Positions 21,182 through 32,723 of a stretch of DNA of 64,000 nt are shown here, in pieces. Both the position numbers and the translations under genes were made by a program. Under the pieces are notes generated by a model that searched no databases, was not told the DNA's origin, and was given only the letters and a program-made list of their open reading frames with translations. Positions within the stretch are counted from its first letter, which is position 1, and each line of letters starts with the position of its first letter. This DNA is from Effrenium voratum (lineage: Eukaryota; Sar; Dinophyceae; Suessiales; Symbiodiniaceae): positions 32,501 to 96,500 of the forward strand of contig CAUJNA010001019.1 in NCBI GenBank assembly GCA_963377175.1, written 5' to 3'.

Positions 21182-24100
21182 GGACCTGGTAAACCTTTAC
21201 AGCTGTGTAGGTTCTGCCCAGAACTATGGGTTTGAGGCGAAGGTCTTTTTGCCGGGAGGGAGATAGCACGTGATTGAATTGAGGTGCTTCTAGGTCGTCC
21301 CATTCCTCCCGGAGGAACATCTCTTCTAAGTCGACCTCGTCATTGGAGAACAAACCTTTTGGTTTCTTAGCACCAACATTCTAGAGACGTGTTGTTTGAC
21401 ATTGAGTTGGGTTGCAAAGCGTAATGCAGGCCATGTTTGCTGTGATAGTGGCGCTGGTGGTGGGGTAACGCTAGCGGTCGCCACAGTCTTGTTCGTCACG
21501 AGTCACTATCTTTCGCGCCAGTTGTACTCGCTATGTTTGTTGTTCGCGTCGATTCTCTGGTGCGTATAGTTCTCGTTGATGTTGCTCTTCTCGTCGATAT
21601 TATTGTGCTCATTGTTCTCGTTGACGTTGTTGTTTGTTCTTGTCGCGTTGGTGTTCGAGTGTTCTCATAGTTCTTGAATTTCACGCAGTTCTGGTTGTTT
21701 GTCTTTGTTCTTGTCCCTCAATGCCCTTGTCCTGATTCATGCCGCCAATGCCAACCCCTCCCCCCCCCTCGAAGCTGGGGTGGGGACGCTTGTTCTGGTT
21801 GTTGTGGTGGTAGCAATGGTGCCGGTGGTGAAGGCGGATTCCAATGAATCCAATGAACGCCTGCTTCCTCGAGCGAAAGAAGGGCCGCCCACGGCAAGTT
21901 CGCCAGCTGCGTGCCGTGAGGAAAGCAAGGTGGAGTTGTCGCCGACACCAGAAAGCATGTTGGATATGTTGGCTATACCACCGTGAGTCAGGTCATGTGT
22001 AGGTATACAATCTGAGCATGTGGGTTTGTCGCCAAACATGAGAACCGAGAAAATGGATAGTCACACGTGGTGCCTTCAAAGAACGACGCCATATCTTAAC
22101 TTCGTGCGGACGTGCAAGGCTTGGCTCACACGTGGATCGAAGCTAAGGATAGCGAAAGCCTTTGCTGCCGTGGGGCGAAAGAGCCACAGAAGCATTTAGA
22201 GCTGTAAGTCATGAGTTAGGATGAGTGTTCAATACCCCGAAGGCACTGCGAACGGTTGTTCCGGTAAAGTCAGGATAGAGCTTGCACAGATGATGTGCAC
22301 AAGAGACGTTGCAGCCGAGTTATTGCACAGAGGAATTGCAAAGGATAAATCAATGTGTGCCACTCACGAGAAATTGCGTAAGATAAATTGCACAAGAGAA
22401 GCTGCAAAGAGGACTCGCGCAAGAGGAATTGCCGGCGATGCATTGCCAGAGACAATGCCAAAATCACAGACCCAAACAACAAGAGGACTTATCCAGAGGA
22501 ATTGCACATGCGAACTCGCGCGAGGACACGTGACGAGAGAACTGCGCAAGCAACAATGCACCAGCACTTATGATCACACTTGCACATTTTGCGCGATAGA
22601 AATCGTGCGAGAGAACTTGCATGAGCACACTTGCACGAGAGAACTTGCCTGATCACAATTGCACCAAAGAGCACACCTACATGAGACAACTTGAGCAAGA
22701 GACATTGCATGAAGACTTTCGCACGACAAGCAATTGCACAAAAGGTTAAACTTAGTCGTTAAAGGCAGCGTGGTGGGACCCCCCCCGTTCGTGGATCGCG
22801 CGTATTGATGCGCAAAAACCCACAGGAAAAGCAACTGTTAAGGTTGCGTGCGAGGCACTTTTCGTGGATCGTGCGTGTCCATGTGCCGTGCCCTCTGCGT
22901 GGAGCGTGCGTGTCGATGTATATAAAAGCACAGGAACAACAACTTGTGAGTTTGCACACGCAGCCCTTGTGCAGAGAGGCTGTTCATAGAGATTGCGCAA
23001 CATAAGCGAGATTGTAGCGAAAGATGGCACAAAGAATTTGTACGGGGGGCATAGCCCAGAAAGATTGCACAGTGAGACCCGGCAATGTCGCAGAGAGGCT
23101 GCTCACAGAGCCCGCGCAGAGAGTGGCCCTCGCAATCTCTTTCGCCCTGCCCCACTAAGCCTCCGATTCCGGCTCCGTTTCGCTCATCCACCTCCCACCC
23201 CCCAAAGCAGTTCCCTTGACGCTTCCATGAAGAGGCTTCCGCGCTTCAGGATTGCTGGAAGTTCTGACCTGCTGATGGCGACTCTGAGATCCCTGTGACA
23301 CGAAAGGTTTGGACGACAAAGGCTTGCCGACTGGCCCTGAGTGGCCCTTTTTCCGAGCTTCTGCTGAAGCAGAAGCTCCTCGGTTTCACAGCCAGCGCAA
23401 CTTCCTCGCAATAGAAAAGGAGCGCTGCAACGGCGCGTCTACCTCAACCGAACGCAAAAATCCAACCGAGGCAGAGCAGTTCGACAGCTCAAGGTGGCGC
23501 AGGCGCGAAGATAATCGAAGTTGCTGACATTCCGGTATACTGATGGACCAATGTGTAACAGTGTAGCTCAATGCTGTATCTTCGGGCACGAAAATAACTT
23601 GTGGAATTCAGAGCCCCTTGCAGGGTGTTCTTTGATAGTCAAACAGGCGTGACGAGTTTCGGCACAGGCGCTGGCCCCCGGTCCGCAGTCACCCATCAGC
23701 TGGGCCAAGGTTTGGCTGTTTGCTTTGCCATCGGCGCCTCGGAGATGATGTGTTGGCCGTTGGGCGGGAAGCCTGGTGTCCATCGGCCCACACTCCTGAT
23801 GCGCCCGGCTCATAAGGAACCTGGTGCAAGACCGAATGCTGCAGCTGGTTTTCTGTTCGAGAACCAAGGCCGGTTGTTCGTGTTGAGGCTTCTGTTATCT
23901 CTTGATGCCGCTATCCATCCAGAAATTTGCTATCGATTGAGTGAACACCGAATCACCTGGCTTACTGCATTTACAAGGCCCCCGAAAAGCAACCAATGCG
24001 TCAAGCACGAAGCAGCTGGCTAGCTGGCAGGGCCCGGTCGACTTGCAGGACAGGGCTTCCGAGAGGATGACCTTTGGGTAATGATCAGAGATCTTTCGCA

Positions 24101-24457
24101 GATTGCAGAAAGTTCTTGGACGTGTTTTTTGTTTTTCCCGATGCCGACGGCCAGCCCATACTCTCTCCATTTTGTTGCAATGCGACAGCATGATGTCGTG
24201 TCTGCAGATCCGTATCATGCACTAGCCATTTTCTCAGGCTTCAAGCACAGCTTAGTACAGCCACATGGCAACAAGAAGGCTAACAACAAGAAGGCTAATA
24301 GTTCAGCATCAAGATGCGCAAGCTACTGAATCGCTCTATCTGTATCCATCTGTGAGTATGTAGATTCTGTCTGGCACTCCTATCGATGTTGCCTTCGTTC
24401 TACTTGTACATAACACATATGTTTATATGACCAAACACAAGCGCAAAGCAATCAGGC
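21182..24457. other. Repeat-rich spacer before RFC1
   Basis: No gene supported. Sub-regions: 21480-21690, a decayed TTCTCGTTGA/GTTGTT repeat; 21780-21990, an open segment of uncertain meaning; 22250-22760, the TTGCACAAGAGAA repeat (listed separately); 22800-23110, similar but more decayed; 23590-24010, open on the + strand (reads GAGPRSAVTHQLGQGLAV) but without motifs or clear splice sites. Confidence 0.4.
22250..22760. repeat. Decayed repeat of TTGCACAAGAGAA-type units
   Basis: The words TTGCAC, AAGAGAA, GAATTGC and GAGACA recur every 15-20 bases over about 500 bases, with no two units identical. Open frames on both strands through it show a Cys/Arg/Thr-rich periodicity that follows the repeat and not a protein family. 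Confidence 0.6.
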
Positions 24458-27400
24458 ATGGCAGAGCCATCCGCTCCCAAGCGGGTGAACCGTGCGAGGT
24501 TCAAGATCCCCTCAGAGAAGGGGACCGTGGCAGCTCCAAAGTCTGAAGCCAAGCAGCCGGATCAGGTGACTGCGCCGGCACCGGCCGCGAAGCAGAAGGA
24601 GGCGCCTGCGCAGGCGCCCAAGCCGGCACTGCCGGAGCCGGTGTCGGCGGCTTCTGCTGCAACGCCGCTCCGGAACTTGGCGGTGTCCACCGAGAGCGCG
24701 AATCCCTTGCAGGGCAAGATCATATGCTTTGCCAGCGACGTGTTCTCAATACCACAGGCGGAAGTGGAGCGCAGGGTGGAATTGGCTGGGGGGAAGATTG
24801 GAAGTGCGCTTTCGCAGCGCACGTCCTTTCTGGTTCTTGGTGGAAAGCTGCCAGATGGTCGTCCTGCCAGAGAATCTGCAAAGTATCAGAGGTTTTTGGA
24901 CCTGCAGAGGAAAGGCACCGTTGTCGCAGAAGTGGTAGAAGAGGAGGATTTCCTGAAGCTATTGCCAAAGGAGGCTAAGCATCCAGAAACGAAAGGGGAA
25001 GCCCAGAACCCGCAAAAGCAGGCGAAGCCGACTCAGAATCCCTTCAACTGGGTGGACATTTTTGCCCCCTTCCAGCTTAACCAGCTGTTGGGGAACAATG
25101 CTGTCATCCAGCGTCTGTCGGATTGGCTCAGAGACTGGGAGGAGGTTGTACTTCGGGGCAAGAAGAAAGCTGTTTCCTTTCAACCTGGCCATGGTGCTCC
25201 AGAGAACATCAATGCGCGGTGCTCAGCTGGTTTGCTCACATGCGAAATCCGCACTGCGAAGGTCCTCCCATCATGAGATTTTGTGGCTGCACTGGGAATG
25301 GAAGCGGGACCCTAGGCGAGAGCCGCCCTTGCCGAGAACTCGGAAGCGGTTTCAAGAAGACTGACAGTCAGGTGAAGGTAGATGGCATAATTCCACCCAA
25401 TTGGGTTTGAAGGCCCCCTCCCTTTCTTCCCCCAAAAGACGATCCGGACAGCACTTTTGATTGCTCAGCCTCATTTTGCCGGGTTCTTCAAATACAAAAG
25501 CCCCATGGTTGGTTTTTTGTTGAAACCAAATTTTGGGACCTACCTCCCCCCCCCCCTCCCCCCCCCCCCCCGCCACCTCGGCTTCCGCAGGTCAGTGGCC
25601 CCCCGGGCGTGGGGAAGACCACTGCGGCGAGGCTGGTGGCCCAACTCCATGGCGCCTACGAGGCGAGGAACTTCCGCGGAACGGAAGGAGCTGAAGGATT
25701 TGTTATGATCCGATTGGGGCGAAGTCCGTTCAATCACCGGGTTTTACTCACAGGTTTCAGCACCAGGTGCTCGGAAGTAGTTGTGTAGCACCAGGTTGTA
25801 CTTCCAGTTTGAACCTTGTTTGAGGTTTTGCTTCCAGTTCGGACATTCTTTGGTCAATCCACTCAGGCAGTGAGGCTTAGCTTGCTTAGAAGTTATGTGA
25901 CACCTGCCGGTTCCTTATGCGACACCAGGGCCATGTCCCAAGCCCAGGGTGGCCTCGGCCTCGGCTCTGAGTGTGTGTCCGTGCCAGGTCCTGGAGTACA
26001 ATGCTTCAGATGCCAGGAGCCAGAAGGTCATCCAGGCATCTCAGCCGCAGTCAGAAATGAAACAGCTATGCATTTTATTTGGCACTCCTCCAAAATGGCT
26101 GGACATGAATCTCTAGGACACCTAAACTGGCAGAGTGCTCTTGCAAGAGACAGCTTTTGCTTGCTTTCTTGGAGTGAAGCGCGATTGTGCCAAGGACATG
26201 GCAGATGGGATTGCCCAAAATTCCGCGATTTCCTTCCCAGGACAGTGCAAGGAAAGTTCTGACCTGTACGTCTCATGCTTTTGCTGCGAGGATCTGGAAG
26301 CAAGAGGCCCGGAACGAGCATGCCATAGTAGACTCAGAGTAATGCGCCTTCACCTGCACGTGCGCGCGCGGGGGTGGCAGGCGTGGGCGCGTTCGTGGAC
26401 GCGTGCGCGTTCGCGTGCGAGTGGGGGGCGTGGGCGTGAGCGTGGGGGTGGTCGCGGCCATGGGCGAGGTCGTGTGTGTGTGTGTGCGCGTGTGCGTTGC
26501 ACTTGCCTGTGCGTGTGCGCGTGCGCGTGTGCGAGCACACGTGCGCGCGGCTGTGGATGCTGGTGTGTGTGAGGGTGTGTGTTGTGTGATTTGAGTTTCG
26601 CTGCGTAGTCTTTGCGTAGTGTTCGTAGTTTGCATAGTGTGCCGTTGTGTATTTCATGTCTTGTCGCCGCGTGTGCCGTGCGCACACTCACGCGCTCGCG
26701 CCCTGCACACAATGCCCACAGTGCAAAACACACAATGCATGCAATAGAACAGAATAATTACACAGACACTACACGCAGTGCACACAACACACGCCACACT
26801 GCGGCATGGGTGGCACATGGTGGTGAGGGATCCTGACGGGAGGAAAGCAGTGATCATTATGGACGAGGTTGACGGTATTGGATCAAGCCCCAGTTGCCAA
26901 TTTTTGGCATTGAATTTGTGTGATGTGAGCTTCGCAGCTGATGCAAGCAAGGCGCTGGTGATAGGGGTGGCATTGCTGCATTGATCAAAATGATCAAAAC
27001 GTGCAAGCCTCAGTAGTGTGCGGCTGACCGCCGTCGCGGAAGCTCCAGTGTGTTCTGAGTAATAATTTATTCTTGTATGCGTTTGCTTTTTTTTTTTCGA
27101 GTCCAAGGACTCGAAACCCAATCATATGCATTTGCAACGATCGGCAGCACCAGAAGGCTGGGGCATTGGATCACACGTTGTATTGAGGAAAGGCGAGGTG
27201 CAGAAGTTCGAGTGAGCTTTCGCTGGTTTCCGCACGAAGGTGCGCAACTTGGCATCAAGCTGCTATGACTTGAAGTTCAGCAGGCGAGGCTGCCGTCGCC
27301 CATTTGTCGCTTTCTAAGCATGGTTCCAAATGGCTGTTGCTCAAAACTAAGCCACCACGAAGATGAACCGCAGGTTTTAGTCCTTGGTTCCATTTGCCAG

Positions 27401-28454
27401 GGTTCCATTTTGGGTACCCTCTCTACCACTAACATGGCATGGGAGGGCACTTGGAAGATCATTTCCCTGTAGGGACCTGTCAGGTGCTATGTTGGGAGGG
27501 CCCCCAAATCGAGGTCAGGACCTTGGAGATTTCCGGGCCATGGCGAGGCCTGCCAAGGCCGCAGTGGCGCAGAGGTGTGCCGATATCGCCAGGCCTGTCA
27601 TGGGCCTGGCCTGGTCGAAATGGGAGGGATGGCCCCAGAAATGCAGATGTGGTGGCATGCCACAAGAGCTCTGGTGAGAAGAAAGGAGGAACATGTGGGC
27701 AGCAAGGTTGCTGTTCCGGAACACGTTGTGACAGTGACTTTGTGCTGGGCAACTTGTCTCGAGCATTTTCCAGCTGTTTGGCAACTCAGCGCCTTGCTCT
27801 CGGTTTGGTTCGCTCGGTTCAGTCGACGTCCCTCGCTCGATGCCCGCGCTTCGGTGCAGGCGTCAAGGCCTCAAAGTGGACCTCCGCTCGCTGGAGGCCG
27901 CGCCGAGCCCCGGGGACCTCGAAATGCGAAGCGGTCGAGTCGGTGGCCGTGAGGCCCTGGCCGAGTCCTGTGGCTGCGACATGAGGGTGGCAGGGGCCTC
28001 AGGGGCCTCAGGGCTCGGGGGATTGGTCCAGGACGATTCCCATGCAGGTGTGCTGGTAGCTTTGGGCGAGCTGTTAGTTTTCAGCCCCGAAAAGCTTGGG
28101 ACTGCCTTTCGAGGCATGGCGAAGTGTGCCGAATTGAACATGGGTGGCAGGTTCTGAACCAGCTGCAGATGTCGGGTGGCAGCTTGGGAGGCTCGGGATT
28201 TGACTCGACAAAGCTGTTTGGTTGCATATGTCCAGCATGTGTCACACCTGGCAAGGCAAAGACCAAGAGGTCATGCTTGGTCCCTTCGAAGCGCAGTGCC
28301 GGCGTGTTTGGTGGTGAGGGAAGGAAAGAGCGAGGGAGCGCACTGATGAAGGTGCCGCAAGTTACTCAATGCATCAGAGGTCGGCATCCTCAGTGCGCGA
28401 TGAAATGTGCAAGTTGTGTATAATATATATATATATATAATCTTGTTGTTCAAC

Positions 28455-28488
<34 letters not shown>

Positions 28489-31345
28489 GCAGCCGCCATT
28501 GTGTGGGAAATGCCTTTCGAACCATTTTGCTTTGGCCGTTGCTGCAGACTCAGGCTGCCCGCACTAGCTTCGACGAGCGGCAAAATTTGCACGGGTGCAC
28601 AGAGGGAGCTCTTTTTTTGTTCTACAGCATAACGGGGGACTTCGCTCGTACTCAAAGTATGTACAGAATGCGCGGGATTTGCGAAGGAGCAACATGCCGA
28701 GGCTGCCTTGATTTCTCGAGCCTCAGGTTTTTTGTGGACTACTCCATGGTGGGCTTGTCAGGGACCCAGACATATCTTGCGCACATCAAGCCACAGGCAG
28801 GATTCGCCGTGTGCCACCGGCAATTGCAAGCATCAACTTGGGCTCAGGCTCATTCAGGAGAACTACTTGAGGTCAATGGAGCGAAAACGGGTGCACGACT
28901 TAGCCTCAACCCTCATGAGGTTTCCAATAGGGCCCATGAGGGCTATCTCGTAAACCCCGTAGCTTAGGGGCTTGTCCTTGGCTTACCTCTCCAGGAATAG
29001 GGTTTCCCCAACAGGCCCAAAGAACCCGACACCTATGTCGCGAGGCAGACCTACAGGTGCTGAACCGATGTGCATATTCTGCGGATCTCATGACAGTGGG
29101 CAGGCAGCTCAGATGCCTTCTTTAAAATGACCCTTTTGTGGTTCCCTGCGCTCCCTTTGAAGAGAAGTAGTGGCACCAGGGTCTAAATTTGGACGCTTTG
29201 TTTTGAACGACCTTCAGAGGCAAGGATTGCGCCGCATGGATATCGTACATGGGCAGAGTATTGTAGATTGCGGCACAACATCTCACCGGGATTGGGAGCC
29301 ACGAGCAACAGCGGGGCAAGGCAGCGGGCAGAAAACGCGGAGCTGAGAGCATCCTGTGATCGACAATTTGCGAGGTGACATCTTCAACCAGCGCATCGGA
29401 GCGGCACAGGCGCCTTAGACCTGCCGCAAGATGGCCCCTCCCCCCCAAAAAAAACCGAAGGGGGCGCAGATCCAACCGAAAATCGGCCAGGAATGGGGCC
29501 TTTTGCCGCACTGCGCAGCATCTGCCTTACGGCTCGACCTTGGTGCCTGGATTTGCCGCATGAATGCATTCGCATCTTAGGTGGTCTCCTGTGCGTATCC
29601 GGCATGGGTCACCAATGGGGTGCTGGTCGCAGACTCAAACATCTCAAGAAGCTGATAGGTGGCGTTTCAAAGTGACATGGTTTGGATTGGTGAGAGGGAA
29701 CCCTCTCGCAAATCGATGGTGGACGAATTGTCCCATGTAAATGAGGTCAACGGGTCCCTAATTACAAGGCCCCATATGCAATGCGTATGTCCAAACTAGA
29801 TCGCGCACCCCCCCTCATGGATGGTTGCGCAAACTCGCCATTTGGAGCCGTGTTTGACACAGTCGGGTGTCTTCAATCCTCAGGCTTATCCAAGCTTCCC
29901 GGCTGCCCTCGGCAAGATGTCGACTCTTTCGCGGTCTAGGCTTCGCAACGGCTCAAGAGACTACTCTTTTGCGTTTGACTGGCCCTAACTGTCGTGTGGA
30001 TGCAGAAAATCACACAGCGGTTCGGCGATTGCACCATACGGAGAGCTCTTATTGTGATTGTGGGCTTGTAGCTGTTATTTCCAGCTGGCAACCTTGTTGC
30101 CCGTGTACATGCTGCCAAGCATTGGTTCACCAGATTCGAAAAGTGCACAGTTCAGATGCTAGCTGGAAAGAACATGTGCCTGATGTGGTGCGGAGACAGA
30201 TTATTTGTTGTGCAACTGTGTGCTTGGAAACTCCTTTTCACGCTCCGGCAGAACCTCGCAGCAATCCTTCAACCTTGATATGTGTGTGCGGCTAGGCGAC
30301 TTGTTATGGAGCTGCAGGCGCGCCTGTTCTTTCGTTTGACAGCTGGCAATCTGTTTGGCCAATCTGCGACAGAGCTGGAGCGCCAGCAAGACATGTGCGA
30401 CTTGCAAATTGGTTGGTAAATTGGGGCTGCGAGAAAATATGTTTGTTGAGAAAGCTGCTCATCAGTGTTGCGAAATCGACGCTTCTTTCCGAAACACGGC
30501 CATGGACTGCGCTGCACTTTGTCAGATGCACCTGCGCCTTTCAGCAACAGTTGATGGCAAGGCAAGGTGCCGCCGTTTTTGACTCACAATGTCAGATACT
30601 TCAGGCATGTCGATTTGATGGCGTGCCTGCTGACTGATCGCAGGGAATGATGACGTCTTCATATGGAGAACTTCTTTACAGGCCATTTGTCAGCATCAGC
30701 CCATGCCATCCCTTGGATGGTGGCCTTCCCAAGTGAAGAGTTTCGGGCGATTCGCTCTTCTTTTGACAGTCATCCAGAGGCGCCTGCTGGAACCCTTGAA
30801 GAAAGGCAATATCAAGGAGACGGTTGGAGGCTCAGCTCAAGAGAGCGCCTCTAACTCCAAAAAAACGCTGCCTGGCATTGAGGTTGGCTTGATGGATGCT
30901 TATGGCCTTCGCCGCGAGCACTTGGTGGAGCACCTCACAGAGTTGCGACAGCACGTGGGCAGTCAGGACATGCGCAACAAGAGGTTTGATCAAAGCGTTC
31001 AGAAGGTTTGGGAGGGACATTGGGGATTCACAAAGAACTACCGCAACTCAGGGTGATGTCTGAGAAGCTGCAAATCTTTTGGCAGCCCCGGGAAAGCAAA
31101 AACAGCACAAAATCAAAAACCGCAACAAACACGAGAAGCAACAAAAACGACACCCCTGCATCCCCGCAGGATGAGTTCAAGCAGGTGGACTCGAAGGCTC
31201 GTTTGCTGTTTGCGGCTTGCCGCTCGTGTTGCGAAGACTTGCGGAGGTGAAAGCTGCCTTGACGCGGGAGCTCAACTCTGGCAGCCACGCTGTCAAGGTC
31301 CCGGTTTGGCAATTGGGCAGGTTTCAGGGCAGCTTGCCGGTTTGA
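24458..31345 (+). CDS. RFC1: Replication factor C subunit 1 (clamp-loader large subunit), multi-exon
   Basis: Large subunit of the ATPase that loads PCNA onto DNA, acting in the nucleus. Exon 1 (24458 to about 25220) holds a basic, Ala/Pro-rich tail and a BRCT domain (about residues 87-172, GKIICFASDVFSI... TSFLVLGGK). Later exons give, in family order: Walker A SGPPGVGKTTAARL (25591-25662); VLEYNASDARSQKVIQ (25988-26035); DMADGIAQNSAISF (from 26195); Walker B IIMDEVDG (to 26874); AGDRGGIAALIKMIKTCK (26952-27006); RNPIICICNDRQHQK (27108-27156); VRNLASSCYDLKFS (27240-27283); RPAKAAVAQRCADIA (27548-27592); RRQGLKVDLRSLE (27860-27896); ALAESCGCDMR (27954-27986); VLNQLQM (28151 on); FFVDYSM... 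YLAHIKP (28727 on); FPAALGKMSTLSRSRL (29884 on); RLLEPLKKGNIKET (to 30822); VGLMDAYGLRREHL (30883 on); DEFKQVDSK (31170-31196); VKAALTREL (31247 on). TGA at 31343. Some middle exons (28.2-29.9 kb) are not resolved. Confidence 0.9.
26350..26600. repeat. GTGTGCGCG purine-pyrimidine tract in an RFC1 intron
   Basis: Long alternating GT/GC sequence (GTGTGTGTGTGCGCGTGTGCG and similar), the type that can adopt left-handed Z-DNA. It lies between the RFC1 exons ending near 26246 and 26874. Open frames through it are composition artefacts. Confidence 0.7.
27328..27425 (+). mobile_element. TGGGTCAAA-family element, copy D, inside RFC1 intron
   Basis: Shares with copies A-C the ordered blocks TGGCTGTTGCTCAAAACTAA, GCCACCA, ACCGCAGGTTTTAGTC, TTGGTTCCATTTGCCAGGG and CCATTTTGGGTACC. 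The right terminal repeat is lost or diverged. It sits inside the 27284-27547 RFC1 intron, whose flanking exons are secure. Confidence 0.65.
28421..28500. repeat. TA run and GCA trinucleotide run in RFC1 intron
   Basis: An (AT)n run at 28421-28438 is followed by about 30 bases of (GCA)n at 28457-28490. Encodes poly-Ser or poly-Ala in spurious frames only. Confidence 0.8.
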
Positions 31346-32503
31346 TTGCGAACTACGAACAAAGCTAGCCGTGCTAGCGGGAGTTCTCTTAAGCTTTCGC
31401 TTATTTTGGGGGCAGAGCTGGGCCGGGGGGGAGGGGGTGGGGTGCCTCATTTAACGCCTGAGCTCGAAGCGGTCGATTCCCGTCTTCCCCACCCCCCCCA
31501 TGTTCCCATAATCCACATGTTTCGGTCCAAGTTTGGGTCTTAATGACTTTCTTAATGTTCATTTAAGGTTGGTGTTCTTATAATATTGGCAACCCCTGGG
31601 TCGTATATGTCATTGTTGGGCTGGCGAGCTTTCGTTCATCCGCCTCTCAAGTTTTTCCTCGGTTGAGAAGTTTGGGAGCCAAGTCATGCAGTCCATGTAG
31701 ACAGCAAGGGTTATTTGAGAATCCCGACACCCGCCGCGCCGTAGTTTAGCTCGGCTCAGTGAGAGTGCGGGCCTGGCCCGATACTGCAGGCATGAGATGG
31801 CATGGGAAGTGTTAAATTCTGACCACCTTGGCACCAGGTTGCGGTATGGTTCTCCGAGAGGACGGAGTGGGTTGCGCAATGTCGGATTCGCCGACTGTTG
31901 TTGCATGGTGCAAGGAGTGGCGTGGCACAATTCCAGAGCCGTCGGTGTCCCGGGTCCCAGCCCTGAGCTGAGGCACAGTGCAGTTCAGCTTCAGGATCTT
32001 CAGGTGAGTAGCCTGTGCTGAGGAAAAGCGTTCTCGAAGGCACTGTGTCTTCATTGCGGTCTGGGACCTTAGTCATTTGCAATGCAGCTGTTTTTGGCGC
32101 AGTTTAGCTTGATATTGGCTCAATGCATCATTTTTCACTTGCGATTCAGACATCAGGTGCTTTGGAGCCGCATTGAACGGCCTATAAAGTGGCAACCGTT
32201 TTCAGACATGCCTGAACATTTCTCTTCACACTCTGCCATGCAATCAGATGCCAACAAAATCAGATGCCAAGAGCCCCCGCAGCCCATTGGAAGACAGCCC
32301 GGCTTCGAGGCCGTGGCCGTCACCGTGGCCATCGGCCTCCGTGCGGCACCCGGCCGCGTCGAGGCCGTGGCCCCGTGGGAGATCCGCGGAACCGCTCAGG
32401 CCTTGGCGCCACGGAGGTGGGGGCCTCCGACCTGGAGGCCGGTGCTCCAGCTGCGCTGTAGGCCCCATCTGGGCGTTGCCCAAAATTAAAAGAGCTCGGG
32501 TTA
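31346..32503. other. Spacer between RFC1 and phosphoglycerate mutase
   Basis: Includes a G-rich run at 31423-31442 and C-run at 31489-31500. The GC-rich segment 32254-32460 is open in all three + frames. It could hide a leader or targeting exon of the phosphoglycerate mutase gene, but no frame stands out. A short piece at 31877-31965 (MSDSPTVVAWCKEWRG) is open and protein-like; its status is unknown. Confidence 0.35.
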
Positions 32504-32580
32504 CGCGGGTTTGAGTCTTTGGTTCCATTTACCCAGGTGGCCATTTTGGCACCGTTGATTTTTTTTGAGCCACGGCCATC
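32504..32580 (+). mobile_element. TGGGTCAAA-family element, copy E, partial
   Basis: Only the right half is clear: GAGTCTTTGGTTCCATTTAC, CCAGGTGGCCATTTTGG, and an end TTTTTTGAGCCACGGCCAT that matches the terminal repeat of the other copies. It lies 140 bases upstream of the first recognised phosphoglycerate mutase exon, possibly in a 5' intron. Confidence 0.45.
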
Positions 32581-32723
32581 TGGCCATTCCATAGGCGTAA
32601 AAGTCGCCGCAAGTGGCGAGATCGAGTTTCGTCGATGTCGATCTTATACAGGCAAACAGGTCTAGATGTTGCGTCATAAGTTGTGGCGTGAGTCAGTGGT
32701 CCTCTCCTTCCGCTCCAGCACTA

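Noticed and set aside
32248..32514. Arg/Pro-rich open frames upstream of phosphoglycerate mutase
   Set aside because: All three frames are open because the DNA is GC-rich; none has a motif. A leader exon remains possible but cannot be chosen.
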